From Nitrospinota bacterium (lineage in GTDB: Bacteria > 2-12-FULL-45-22 > JACOWJ01), in NCBI GenBank assembly GCA_016176845.1, contig JACOWJ010000016.1, forward strand, positions 1 through 25,876: a stretch of DNA of 25,876 nucleotides, in the 5' to 3' direction. Shown one piece after another: positions 1 through 7,315 of the stretch. Numbering within the stretch: position 1 is the stretch's first letter; every line of letters begins with the position of its first letter. Both the position numbers and the translations under genes were made by a program. The notes beneath the pieces are model-generated. The model was not told where the DNA came from. It searched no databases and saw only the letters and a list, made by a program, of their open reading frames with translations.

Positions 1-1
1 G

Positions 2-118
2 CTCGACGGAGACGAGGAGAAGTCAATGGCGAGCGACTACTCCCTCTTCCTGATCCTCAACGCCGACTGGCGGATGCAGACCGTGAAGATACCGCCGGCT
101 CCAGGAAACGCGAGGCTT
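2..118 (+). pseudogene. Possible C-terminal fragment of a glycogen-debranching/isoamylase-type enzyme
   Basis: The plus-strand frame from base 2 is open and reads LDGDEEKSMASDYSLFLILN, then ADWRMQTVKIPPAPGNARLL. The pattern of a short hydrophobic strand, an Asn-Ala, then an alternating strand and a Pro-rich turn resembles the C-terminal beta-sandwich of GlgX/isoamylase enzymes (FLLLLNA...F.LPP). The similarity would end near base 115, where the convergent gspF remnant begins. This is a by-eye resemblance over about 38 residues at the window edge. It could equally be the shadow of a minus-strand gene. Confidence 0.2.
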
Positions 119-124
119 CTAAGC

Positions 125-1384
125 TTACATCCTCCCACCCCGGATGGCCTTTCCCAGGTTGAAGATGGGCAGGAAAAGGCAGATCAGAATGATCCCCACA
201 AGGCCCCCCACCAGGATGATGAGGAGCGGCTCCAGGACGGAGGTGAGGGTGGTGGTGGAGGCCTCCACCTGCTGCTCGTAGAAATCGGCCCCTTTGTTGA
301 GCATTCTCTCCAACTCTCCGGCTTCCTCTCCCGAGTAAATCAGTTGGATGAGGGTCTCCGGAAAGATCCCCTCGGCCCTGAAGGAGTCGGCGATCGAGCT
401 CCCGTTCCGGATGGCATCGATGCTGTTCAGGATGGCCCTCTCCACCACCCGATTCCCACTCGTCTGGCTCACCAACCTCAGGGCCTCCAGGAGGGCCCGG
501 CCCAAGACAAGGTCCCGGATCTCCTGCCTCATCTCCAGCATCTCGATGATCGCCGTGCGTCCGTAATATCCCGTGTTCTTGCACCGACGGCAGCCGGTTC
601 CCCGGTAGAAGAGGACCTCTCCCCCCTCATCGGGCCTGAGCCCCAAGCTGGCGAGCAGTTCCTGGGAAGGGACGAAGGGCTCTCGACAGGAGGGACAGAC
701 CACCCGCACCAGCCTCTGGGCCACCGCCAGGCTTAGGGACGAGCAGACCAGGAAGGGCTCGATCCCCATGTTGATCAGGCGGATCACGGTGCCGACGGCG
801 TCGTTGGCGTGCAGGGTACTGAGGACCAGGTGGCCCGTCAATGCCGAGCGGATGGCCATCTCTGCCGTCTCCAGATCTCGGATCTCCCCCACCATGATGA
901 TGTCAGGGTCCTGACGCAGGATGTGACGCAGGCCGTTGGCGAAGGTGAGGCCAATGCCGGGCCGGCCCTGGAGGCGATCACCGGGCTGATCTCACAGCCT
1001 GTCAGCGCCTTCAGGGAATCAATGGCCAGGGATGTCAAAGGGATCCGCCATGGCCAGGCTGAGCCGCCTTCCCTCCCGGGAGAGGGGGAAGACCTGGTAA
1101 CGGTGCAAGAGCTGCTCGGGGAGGAAGGAAAGCAGCGCGGGGTCTATCTCACCCACACCCCTCTCGAGGTCCAGGCAAGGGATGCCCAATTGAGCCCCTA
1201 ACAGCCGCATGATCGCCATCTCCGAGGCGAAGCCGAGACTCACGATAATCTCTCCCAGCCGCCCCCCTTTTCTCCTCTGCTCGTCCAGGGCCATCTTGAG
1301 CTGATCCTCGGTGACCAGTCCCTCCGCCAGCAGCAGATTCCCCAGCTGGTCATAGCCCAACCGGTATCCGTATCCCTTGCTCAT
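125..1384 (-). pseudogene. Collapsed gspE/pilB - gspF/pilC remnant (type II secretion / type IV pilus)
   Basis: GspE/PilB is the hexameric assembly ATPase and GspF/PilC its inner-membrane platform. Reading leftward from ATG 1384, the first ~120 residues are a GspE N-terminal domain (MSKGYGYRLGYDQLGNLLLAEGLV) ending in MADPFD. The frame then breaks near 1035. The next stretch ([22 protein letters not shown]) continues in another frame to about 965. The original frame resumes at [19 protein letters not shown] with Walker B and His motifs (MVGEIRD, STLHAND) and a tetracysteine zinc site (CPSC...CRRC). The central ~170 residues with Walker A (GPTGSGKTT) are missing. Near base 505 the ATPase C-terminus is replaced in frame by the last ~125 residues of a GspF protein ([24 protein letters not shown], a C-terminal membrane segment) ending at 125. 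It cannot encode a working ATPase or platform. An assembly error is the alternative. Confidence 0.85.
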
Positions 1385-1402
1385 CTGTGTCCATCCTTGT
1401 CC

Positions 1403-1502
1403 ATTTGTGTCAACTTAACTCCTCTGGGAACGCGGGCGTCCCGCCCGCAAAGAGCGGCCAAGATGGCCGCGCTCCCAGCACCAACCTTAAGTTGACACAA
1501 AT
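1403..1502. repeat. 100-bp MITE-like element, family A copy 1
   Basis: The ends are perfect 16-bp inverted repeats (ATTTGTGTCAACTTAA and its complement). The interior carries nested GC-rich palindromes (GCGGGCGTCCCGCCCGC and GCGGCCAAGATGGCCGC). The 10-bp direct repeat ATCCTTGTCC flanks it at 1393-1402 and 1504-1513, as expected for a target-site duplication. It lies between the gspE remnant and the truncated HepT-like gene and is inverted relative to the copies at 2071 and 13766. It encodes no protein. Confidence 0.85.
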
Positions 1503-1735
1503 GATCCTTGTCCGTCAAAATGGAGCTGAAAGCTCTTGACACGAAAAAGGAAATTCCTATACCTTTCAATTAACATTCTTTTAAGAAGGTCTGTATGATA
1601 TCTTGCCATATCCTCGATTTGGTTCTCGAAAAATCTAGCAACCAATTTAAAGATATCTTCATAAGCTGAATATAGATTGTGAAGCTTATAGGCCAAATTA
1701 ATAGTTAAATCTTCATTATAAATATCGCTTTTCAA
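1487..1735 (-). pseudogene. Truncated HepT-like (HEPN-fold) protein
   Basis: The frame reads MKSDIYNEDLTINLAYKLHN then LYSAYEDIFKLVARFF and RYHTDLLKRMLIE. This matches the N-terminal helices of HepT-like HEPN proteins, whose intact members are about 140-160 residues and contain an Arg-x4-6-His catalytic motif further on. That C-terminal half is absent: after about base 1560 the reading becomes unrelated and it stops inside the family A repeat. The frame is open upstream to the AbrB stop at 1762 with no ATG; TTG at 1735 is the first usual start. The AT-rich composition differs from the neighbouring genes and suggests transfer. It was probably co-transcribed with the AbrB gene as a toxin-antitoxin-type unit and is now broken. 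Confidence 0.55.
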
Positions 1736-1761
1736 TGTCGCAATTTTTTTCTCTATAGATC

Positions 1762-1995
1762 TCAGTCACGCTCGGCCGCTTCCCTCCGATCCTTTAGAAG
1801 GGCCTGGAGAAGGGAGGTCTCCCCCTTCAGGATCCCCCGAGATCCCTCAATGGGGTCCTCCATCAAAGGCCGAAGAACGATCACTCCGCCCTCGTCCACA
1901 ATGCTGACCTTGCTTCCCTTCCTGATCCCATACCTTTCTCGGATCTCGGCCGGAATGACCACTTGCCCCTTGGCAGTAGTGATTGATATGGTCAT
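1762..1995 (-). CDS. AbrB/MazE/SpoVT-family DNA-binding protein (antitoxin type)
   Basis: The protein is 77 residues. Its N-terminal swapped-hairpin AbrB domain is clear (TTAKGQVVIPAEIRERYGIR then KGSKVSIVDEGGVIVLRPL). The charged helical tail (SLLQALLKDRREAAERD) is the form seen in antitoxins that bind a toxin partner. The start at ATG 1995 is chosen because GAGGAGG lies about 10 bases upstream on the minus strand; the longer frame from 2061 lacks such a site. Such proteins normally bind their own promoter and a partner nuclease, usually a VapC PIN protein. Here the gene directly downstream is a HepT-like fragment, not a PIN gene. Family assignment is firm; the antitoxin role is inferred. 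Confidence 0.8.
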   Translation of the reverse strand: MTISITTAKGQVVIPAEIRERYGIRKGSKVSIVDEGGVIVLRPLMEDPIEGSRGILKGETSLLQALLKDRREAAERD

Positions 1996-2070
1996 TCTAT
2001 ATACACCTCCTCTAAAGTTACAACTTGCTCCTAGCATATCACCCCGAAGAATCCAGGTCAATTCCTATTC

Positions 2071-2170
2071 ATTCGTGTCAACTTAAGGTTTAATCCTGGG
2101 AGCGCGGCCATCCTGGCCGCTCTTTGCCGGCGGGGACGCCGGCGTTCCCAGGGGTTAGATTGACACGAAT
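2071..2170. repeat. 100-bp MITE-like element, family A copy 2
   Basis: It begins ATTCGTGTCAACTTAAGG and ends ATTGACACGAAT, with internal palindromes GCGGCCATCCTGGCCGC and GCCGGCGGGGACGCCGGC. The flanks ATTCCTATTC (2061-2070) and ATCCATATTC (2172-2181) agree at 8 of 10 bases, which looks like a decayed target duplication. It lies just upstream of the AbrB gene and about 190 bases before the DUF362 gene. Confidence 0.8.
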
Positions 2171-2206
2171 GATCCATATTCAGCAAAAGGGAAAAAGGGA
2201 GAAGGT

Positions 2207-2220
2207 CCGGAAATTTCCGG
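2207..2220. promoter_or_regulatory. Perfect 14-bp palindrome upstream of the DUF362 gene
   Basis: CCGGAAATTTCCGG is fully self-complementary. It lies about 145 bases before the DUF362 start in the only non-repeat part of this intergenic region. A weak -35/-10 pair (TTGGTT, 17 bases, TAGACT) follows just downstream. An operator for a dimeric regulator is possible; nothing identifies the regulator. Confidence 0.3.
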
Positions 2221-2363
2221 TTGGTTTTGGCCCGGGATTTTGATAGACTAGGCGGGTCAAACCACCTCGGCCGACGCGGCCAATTTCGTGAGGCATCAGG
2301 GACAAAGGGCGCGATCCGCGGCTCCCTCATGCCCCGCGGCAACTTTCAAGGGAGGGTCAGGAG

Positions 2364-3680
2364 ATGGCTTCAAAGGTCTACTTTATGGACGATCGGGCCT
2401 CCGGCGTGAAGGAGAGCCTGGTGGCCAAGATGCTTACCGTATTCGATGCTGCAGGGCTCGCCGATACCATCAAGCCGGGCGACTCGGTGGCCATCAAGCT
2501 CCACATGGGCGAGTACAACAACACCGCTTACCTCCGGCCCGTTTACGTGCGGGCCCTGGCGGACAAAATCAAGGGCCTGGGCGGGGAGCCCTTCGTGGTG
2601 GATACGACCACGCTGCTGGGCCTCTACGCCTCCCGGGCCACCGCCGTCGATTACCTGAAGACCGCCGCCCGCAACGGCTTCACCATGAGCACGCTGGGCT
2701 GTCCGGTGGTCATTGGCGACGGCTTTATCGGCAACGACGACGTGCGGGTGGACCTGCCCGAAGGTTTCATCCTCCAAGAACAGTACGTGGCCTCCGCCAT
2801 CGCCCTGGCCGACGCCATGATCGCCCTTTCCCACTTTAAGGGCCATCCGGTTGGCACTTACGGCGGGGCGATTAAGAACATCGGCGTTGGCTGTGCCTCG
2901 AAGCGAGGGAAGTACAACCTGCACCTCTCCCGCCACCCGAAATATGGGTTCCACATGCGCCCTCTCTACCCGGAGCGGTGCAAAGGGCGAAATTGCGCCA
3001 CCTGGCAGACTTGCGAGATCTGCTGTCCCGAGGGGGCCATCCAGATCACCGATACCACCATCAATTGGGACCGCAGCAAGTGCCACGGCTGCTTCGCTTG
3101 CGTGGGGGTGCTCCACTGTGGGGCCATCGAGTTCATCCCCGAGTGGTTCGACGCCACCACCGCGGGCATTGCCGATTCAGCCCGGGCCGCCGTCAAGACC
3201 TTCGCTCCCGGCAAGGTGGGCTTCGTTACCCTGGCGATTGATATCGTTCCCTGGTGCGACTGCGTTACCTTCAGCGACCGGCCCATCATTCCCAACATGG
3301 GCGTCTTCGCCTCCTACGACCCGGTGGCCATGGATACCGCTTGCGTCCAGATGGCCCAGCAGTCCGAGGGGATCCTCGGCTCAGCCGCCGAGGAGCACGA
3401 CGTGATGGCCCCCGGCACGATGAAGTTCGCCCACTGCAGCTCCTGGATGCCAGGCGGGGCCAAGAGCGAGGACGTGCAGCTGAACGCCGGGGTTTACAAC
3501 GGACTGGGCAGCAAGGAGTACGAGCTGGTCGAGGTGGGCAAGACGAAGCTCGCTTCCAACTTCCTCTACGCCACGGAACCGCTGACCCCGCGCTTCGGCC
3601 GACACATGAAGGTCCACCCCGTCTTTCCCGCGCAGGGATTCAAGTGGGTCGAGGACGTGGACCTGACGAAAGTAAGATAA
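2364..3680 (+). CDS. DUF362 iron-sulfur protein
   Basis: The 438-residue protein has an N-terminal DUF362 domain (about 1-200; VAIKLHMGEYNNTAYLRPVY, ALSHFKGHPVGTYGGAIKN). A two-cluster ferredoxin-like insert follows at about 200-255, with Cys206, 211, 217, 220/221 and Cys240, 243, 246, 252 (CHGCFACVGVLHC), enough for two 4Fe-4S clusters. The DUF362 fold then resumes (VTLAIDIVPWCDC, GVFASYDPVAMDTACVQMAQ). The start is supported by AGGGAGG...CAGGAG before ATG. No signal peptide is evident, so it is probably cytoplasmic. The family's biochemical role is not settled; its members are common in anaerobes as putative electron carriers or Fe-S enzymes. It lies 26 bases before the first CoA-transferase, so the two are probably co-transcribed. 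Confidence 0.85.
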   Translation: MASKVYFMDDRASGVKESLVAKMLTVFDAAGLADTIKPGDSVAIKLHMGEYNNTAYLRPVYVRALADKIKGLGGEPFVVDTTTLLGLYASRATAVDYLKTAARNGFTMSTLGCPVVIGDGFIGNDDVRVDLPEGFILQEQYVASAIALADAMIALSHFKGHPVGTYGGAIKNIGVGCASKRGKYNLHLSRHPKYGFHMRPLYPERCKGRNCATWQTCEICCPEGAIQITDTTINWDRSKCHGCFACVGVLHCGAIEFIPEWFDATTAGIADSARAAVKTFAPGKVGFVTLAIDIVPWCDCVTFSDRPIIPNMGVFASYDPVAMDTACVQMAQQSEGILGSAAEEHDVMAPGTMKFAHCSSWMPGGAKSEDVQLNAGVYNGLGSKEYELVEVGKTKLASNFLYATEPLTPRFGRHMKVHPVFPAQGFKWVEDVDLTKVR

Positions 3681-3706
3681 TCCGGGAGATCAGGGGGAGG
3701 AAAGGA

Positions 3707-4948
3707 ATGAAAAAGGAGGAGTTCTACCGAGAGGCCCGCTCCGATATGACGGGCCCCCTCCAGGGGGTCCGGGTATTGGAGGCAACCACCTCCCAGGCCG
3801 GCCCGATTGCCGGGACGGTCCTGGCCGACCTGGGGGCGAATGTGATCAAGATCGATCTGCCGGAGATGGGCGACATCATGCGCCATCTCCCCCCCTTCAT
3901 TGAGGGGGCGCCCAAGCTCAACTCCAGCTGCTACCACCTCAGCATCAACCGCAACAAGAAGAACATCAGCCTGGCGATCAACCGCCCCGCCGGCCAGGAG
4001 GTCTTCCGCAAGCTGGCGGCCAAGATGGACGTCATCGTCCAGAACTTCAAGCCCGGCACGATGGACAAATGGGGCCTGGGCTACGAGGCGATCAAGAAGA
4101 TCAAGCCCGATATCGTCTATGTCTCGGTCTCGGGCTTCGGACAGTTCGGCCCCAACCACCAGAAGCCCGGCTATGACCCCGTGGGGCAGGCGATCGGGGG
4201 ACTGATGAATGTCAACGGCTACGCGGACGGCCCCCCCACGCGCACGGGAAACGCCATGGCCGACAATATCACCGGCTGGCAGGGGGCCATTGGGGCCCTG
4301 GCGGCCCTGCACCATCGACAAATGACCGGAGAGGGTCAGCATGTGGACGTCTGCCTGGTCGATTCCATCCTCTACACCAGCGACTACGGCGTGATGGCCG
4401 CCTCCAACGCGGGTTTCAACTGGAAGCGGATGGGGAGCGGCAACCCGGCCGGCGGCCCCTGCGACGTCTACCGCTGCAAGGACGGCTATGTCTTCATCCT
4501 GGTCCTGATCGATTCTCACCACAAGCGATTCTGGCCGCTCATCGGCCGGCCCGAGCTCTACCAGGACCCCCGGATGCAGACTCCGGTCGCGCGGGCGCAG
4601 AACCTGCCCTTCATCAATCAGGTGGTGGGCGAGTGGACCCAGGACAAGACGGTGGAGGAGGTGGTGCGGCAGCTGGAGGAGGCCCAGCTGGTGGTGACCC
4701 CTATCTTCGATTTCCCCCAGATCGTGCGGAACGAGCACCTGCGGGAGCGGGAGATGGTGACCGAGGTGGAGTACCCCGACGTGGGCAAGCTGACGATCTA
4801 CGGCGTGGCGGCCAAGTTCTCCCGCACCCCGTGCAAGGTCCGAACCCACGCCCCGGCCATCGGCCAGCATAACGAGGAGGTCTTTGGGGAGCTGCTCGAC
4901 CTGGGGGCCGAGGAACTGGCCCAACTGCAGCAAGGGAAGATCATCTAG
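3707..4948 (+). CDS. Class III CoA-transferase (CaiB/BaiF/Frc family), paralogue 1
   Basis: Family III enzymes move coenzyme A between carboxylic acids through an aspartyl-CoA intermediate. This 413-residue protein has the usual family length and all main blocks: VLEATTSQAGPIAGTVLADL near the N-terminus, NRNKKNISL, VIVQNFKPGTMDKWGLGY, and GQHVDVCLVDSIL. Asp186 in MADNITGWQGAIG lies where the catalytic aspartate of formyl-CoA transferase lies. The start at ATG 3707 follows GGGGAGGAAAGGA; the open frame extends much further upstream only as a shadow of the DUF362 gene. The substrate is unknown. The neighbouring paralogue (5379) suggests two related acids or a two-subunit enzyme. Confidence 0.88.
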   Translation: MKKEEFYREARSDMTGPLQGVRVLEATTSQAGPIAGTVLADLGANVIKIDLPEMGDIMRHLPPFIEGAPKLNSSCYHLSINRNKKNISLAINRPAGQEVFRKLAAKMDVIVQNFKPGTMDKWGLGYEAIKKIKPDIVYVSVSGFGQFGPNHQKPGYDPVGQAIGGLMNVNGYADGPPTRTGNAMADNITGWQGAIGALAALHHRQMTGEGQHVDVCLVDSILYTSDYGVMAASNAGFNWKRMGSGNPAGGPCDVYRCKDGYVFILVLIDSHHKRFWPLIGRPELYQDPRMQTPVARAQNLPFINQVVGEWTQDKTVEEVVRQLEEAQLVVTPIFDFPQIVRNEHLREREMVTEVEYPDVGKLTIYGVAAKFSRTPCKVRTHAPAIGQHNEEVFGELLDLGAEELAQLQQGKII

Positions 4949-5108
4949 TACTTAGTTGCGTTAATTCGCGTATAAGAATCCCCATTTCCGTCTAAGCGGG
5001 AATCCAGTATTTCTCTGGATTCCCGCTGGAGTTTACCCCGCACTTGATGCGGGGCAGGAATGACGGAAACCGTCAAAATAACTAACGCTCACTTTTGCAA
5101 ATAAGTAC
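4948..5108. repeat. 161-bp inverted-repeat element overlapping the CoA-transferase stop codon
   Basis: The ends GTACTTAGTTGC (4948-4959) and GCAAATAAGTAC (5097-5108) are inverted repeats matching at 11 of 12 bases. Inside are two hairpins: GCGGGAATCCAG pairing with CTGGATTCCCGC, and CCCCGCACTTGATGCGGGG. The left end overlaps the last base of the TAG stop of the preceding gene. The first ~29 bases recur alone at 14747-14775 with four differences. Confidence 0.7.
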
Positions 5109-5119
5109 CGCTCCAGAGG

Positions 5120-5223
5120 AAAAGGTATCCGAATAAACCGCAGAGGGCGCGGAGAGTGCATAGAGAACCCTCTTTCCCTCTTCTCTGCGGCCTCTGCGTT
5201 CTCTGCGGTAAATGGATACTTTT
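5120..5223. repeat. Inverted-repeat element with ACCGCAGAG arms
   Basis: The left arm starts AAAAGGTATCCGAATAAACC and continues GCAGAG. The right arm, read in complement, starts AAAAGTATCCATTTACCGCA and continues GAG. The arms pair over about 25 bases with a few mismatches, followed by a further purine-rich/pyrimidine-rich pairing (CCTCTGCGTTCTCTGCGGT). It lies between the two CoA-transferase genes and would form a long hairpin in a readthrough transcript. Confidence 0.65.
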
Positions 5224-5378
5224 GTTGCGTGGAGTTCAAGCGCTAGCATTCCCCCGCCTCAGAGGAATTTCCTCCCCGGGTGGAAGGCGTGGAGCCCTTC
5301 GCAAAGGTGAGCTGTGGCCCTGTGCGTGGGGAAAGAGAACCCCCTGCAGAGGGCCTCTTCATCTGGAGATCCATATCC

Positions 5379-6623
5379 ATGAGAAAAGAGGAGTTCTACC
5401 GGGAGGCCCTCCCCGACTCCCGGGGGCCGCTGGAGGGGTTCCGGGTCCTGGAGGCCACCAACGTGGCAGCCGGCCCCCTGGCAGGGACCCTGCTGGCCGA
5501 CCTGGGGGCCGAATCGGTGAAGTGCGAGATGCCCGGGAAGGGGGACCTGCTGCGGCAGGTGACCCACTGCCAGGTGGAGGGGCCCTCGGAGCTGGACCGT
5601 AGCGCCTACTACCTGAGCATCAACCGCAACAAGAAGTGCATCACGCTGAACCTGAAGCACCCGGAGGGACAGGAGCTTTTCCGGCGGTTGGCCCGCCACG
5701 TGGATGTGGTGATCGAGAATTTTAAGCCCGGCACCATGGAGGGATGGGGCCTGGGCTACCAGGAGATCCGGAAGGTCAAGCCGGACATCATCTATACCTC
5801 AGTCTCCGGCTACGGCCAGTACGGTCCTTACAGCCATCGGCCGGGCTACGACCATATCGGCCAGGCGATGGGAGGGCTGATGAGCATCACCGGCTACCCC
5901 GACGGGCCTCCCACCAAGACCGGCCACGCCGTCGCGGACAACCTGGGGGGCTGGCAGGGGGCCTTCGGCACGCTGGCCGCCCTGGTCCACCGGATGAAGA
6001 CGGGCCGCGGTCAGCACGTGGACGTGAACCTGGTGGACGCCATCCTCTACACCACCACCTTCGGGATCATGGGCGCCGCCAATGCCGGCTGGCACTGGGA
6101 GCGCTGCGGCAACCGCCATCCGCTTGCCTCCCCCTCCAACACCTTCCCGTGCCGGGACGGCTGGGTGATCATGGCGGTGGCCTCCGACTCCCACTGGGCA
6201 AAGCTCTGCCGGCTGATGGGCCGGGAGGCGCTGATTGCGGATCCCCGCACCGCTTCCCCCGCCCTGCGGGCCGCCAACTGGCAGTTCGTCGAGGGGGAGG
6301 TGGCCGCCTGGACCCAGGGGAATACGGTGGCCGAGGTGGTGGATCGTTTCGAGGAGGCCGGTCTGGTCGCCTCTCCCATCCTCTCCTTCGAGGAGATCGT
6401 GCAGGACCCTCACTTCCGCGAGCGGGAGATGGTGGCTGAAGTAGAGCACCCCACCGCAGGTCCGCTAAAACTCTTCGGTGTGGCTTCCAAGTACTCCCTG
6501 ACGCCGGCCCGGGTCCATGCCCCCGCCCCCCTGTTGGGGCAACATAACGAAGAGGTCTATGGGGGCTGGTTGGAGTTGACTTCGGAAGAGATGGGAAGGC
6601 TCCGAGAGAAAGGGGTCATCTGA
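5379..6623 (+). CDS. Class III CoA-transferase (CaiB/BaiF/Frc family), paralogue 2
   Basis: The 414-residue protein aligns end to end with the CoA-transferase at 3707; about half or more of positions are identical by eye, including the unusual N-terminus (MRKEEFYREA against MKKEEFYREA) and C-terminus (LLGQHNEEVYG against AIGQHNEEVFG). The catalytic aspartate is Asp187 in VADNLGGWQGAFG. ATG 5379 is preferred over the earlier in-frame start at 5280 because the family N-terminus begins there and TGGAGA lies upstream; the first 33 codons of the longer frame look non-coding. Divergence is highest around residues 55-75 and 235-260, which may tune the acyl substrate. It could form a heteromer with its paralogue or act alone. 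Confidence 0.87.
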   Translation: MRKEEFYREALPDSRGPLEGFRVLEATNVAAGPLAGTLLADLGAESVKCEMPGKGDLLRQVTHCQVEGPSELDRSAYYLSINRNKKCITLNLKHPEGQELFRRLARHVDVVIENFKPGTMEGWGLGYQEIRKVKPDIIYTSVSGYGQYGPYSHRPGYDHIGQAMGGLMSITGYPDGPPTKTGHAVADNLGGWQGAFGTLAALVHRMKTGRGQHVDVNLVDAILYTTTFGIMGAANAGWHWERCGNRHPLASPSNTFPCRDGWVIMAVASDSHWAKLCRLMGREALIADPRTASPALRAANWQFVEGEVAAWTQGNTVAEVVDRFEEAGLVASPILSFEEIVQDPHFREREMVAEVEHPTAGPLKLFGVASKYSLTPARVHAPAPLLGQHNEEVYGGWLELTSEEMGRLREKGVI

Positions 6624-6707
6624 CAGGCCGAGCCCGCCGGACACCATGGGCCCTACTTGCAAGAATTATTTTTTTAGGGACTTTCGAAAAATAGATTGGT
6701 CCGAGTC

Positions 6708-6778
6708 GTCATTCCCGCGAAAGCGGGAATCCAGGCAACTCATATCAAAATCTGGATTCCTGCTTTCGCAGGAATGAC
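6708..6778. repeat. Inverted repeat with dRS3-like ATTCCC-N8-GGGAAT arms
   Basis: Two 27-bp arms (6708-6734 and 6752-6778) are complementary at 25 of 27 bases. Each arm is itself a small palindrome of the form ATTCCCGCGAAAGCGGGAAT. Such elements are common between genes in many Gram-negative genomes. Here its right arm marks the point where the minus-strand cupredoxin reading frame stops being cupredoxin-like. Confidence 0.8.
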
Positions 6779-6985
6779 AAACAACGGGCTATTGGGGAAG
6801 GAGCCCTCGCTCGTGAAATTGCGCCCCCAAGAGGTGACAGGGGCTATCTCCCCCGAGTCCCAGCCCCTGGTGTCGCTGGTAATTACATGCGTCACCGCGC
6901 CGTTGTTAACCCATTGGACGTCATCCCCGATACGCACTACAATGAGCTGGGGCGCGAAGGAGAAGTCGTTGATCGAGACCCGGGC
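6779..6985 (-). pseudogene. Cupredoxin (plastocyanin-like) remnant
   Basis: The minus strand reads ARVSINDFSFAPQLIVVRIG then DDVQWVNNGAVTHVITSDTR and GWDSGEIAPVTSWGRNFT. This follows the cupredoxin pattern closely: an I.DF.F.P strand, a Gd.V.W.N.....H.v.SD block containing the first copper-ligand His, then the D.SG.i..G.s...F strand. The C-terminal ligand loop (Cys-x-x-His-x4-Met) is missing because the frame enters the inverted repeat at 6778. No signal peptide or start codon can be placed upstream. Intact members are periplasmic copper electron carriers or nitrite/oxidase-associated proteins; this copy cannot bind copper normally. Confidence 0.6.
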
Positions 6986-7176
6986 TGGGGACGGTGAAAT
7001 CGGCCCGGCTCTCGCTCGGAAGGCCTCCCGAGCCGTCCAAAAGGCGCCCGATGAAGCGGCCTATAGGCTTGACCGAAGTCAACAGTTTTTCGGAGGGTTT
7101 CTCCGAGTCTGGTGAAGCTTTCAGCTTGCCTGTGGCCGATAGATGCGGTATCCTACGGGCAGGGGTAAACTGGTAG

Positions 7177-7277
7177 TTTAATCGCATAGGAATTTCCATT
7201 TTTAAGTGGCTAGAGGCTAGGGGTTTGCAAAAGTTCTTCTTCACTAACCCCTAGTCCCTAATCCCTAACCCCTAACT
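7177..7277 (-). repeat. CTAG-rich dispersed repeat, family B copy 1
   Basis: Read on the minus strand, this is a ~100-bp unit. It opens with GTTAGGGGTTAGGGATTAGG, continues through GGGACTAGGGG and TAGTGAAGAAGAAC, has a complementary arm (CCCCTAGCCTCTAGCC), and ends ATGGAAATTCCTATGCGAT. It is the inverted counterpart of the copy at 10393-10502. The arms can fold into a hairpin, and the unit is full of TAG triplets. Confidence 0.8.
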
Positions 7278-7315
7278 TGAGAGAGGTTTCGAGGGTTTCG
7301 AGCTTCCAGCGAGCC

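Noticed and set aside
26-736. 236-codon plus-strand frame across the gspF remnant
   Set aside because: Beyond about base 115 it is the shadow of the clearly conserved GspF/GspE sequence on the other strand. Only its first ~38 codons were kept, as a tentative fragment.
3566-4933. Long minus-strand open frame of 455 codons opposite the first CoA-transferase
   Set aside because: It is antisense to a gene with full family motifs, its translation is His/Leu/Gly-rich low-complexity sequence, and no ribosome binding site or domain is visible.
6740-6937. Independent 65-residue protein ending in FVIPAKAGIQ
   Set aside because: The last ~13 residues are translation of the inverted-repeat arm. The rest is part of the cupredoxin remnant, which extends further upstream in the same frame.
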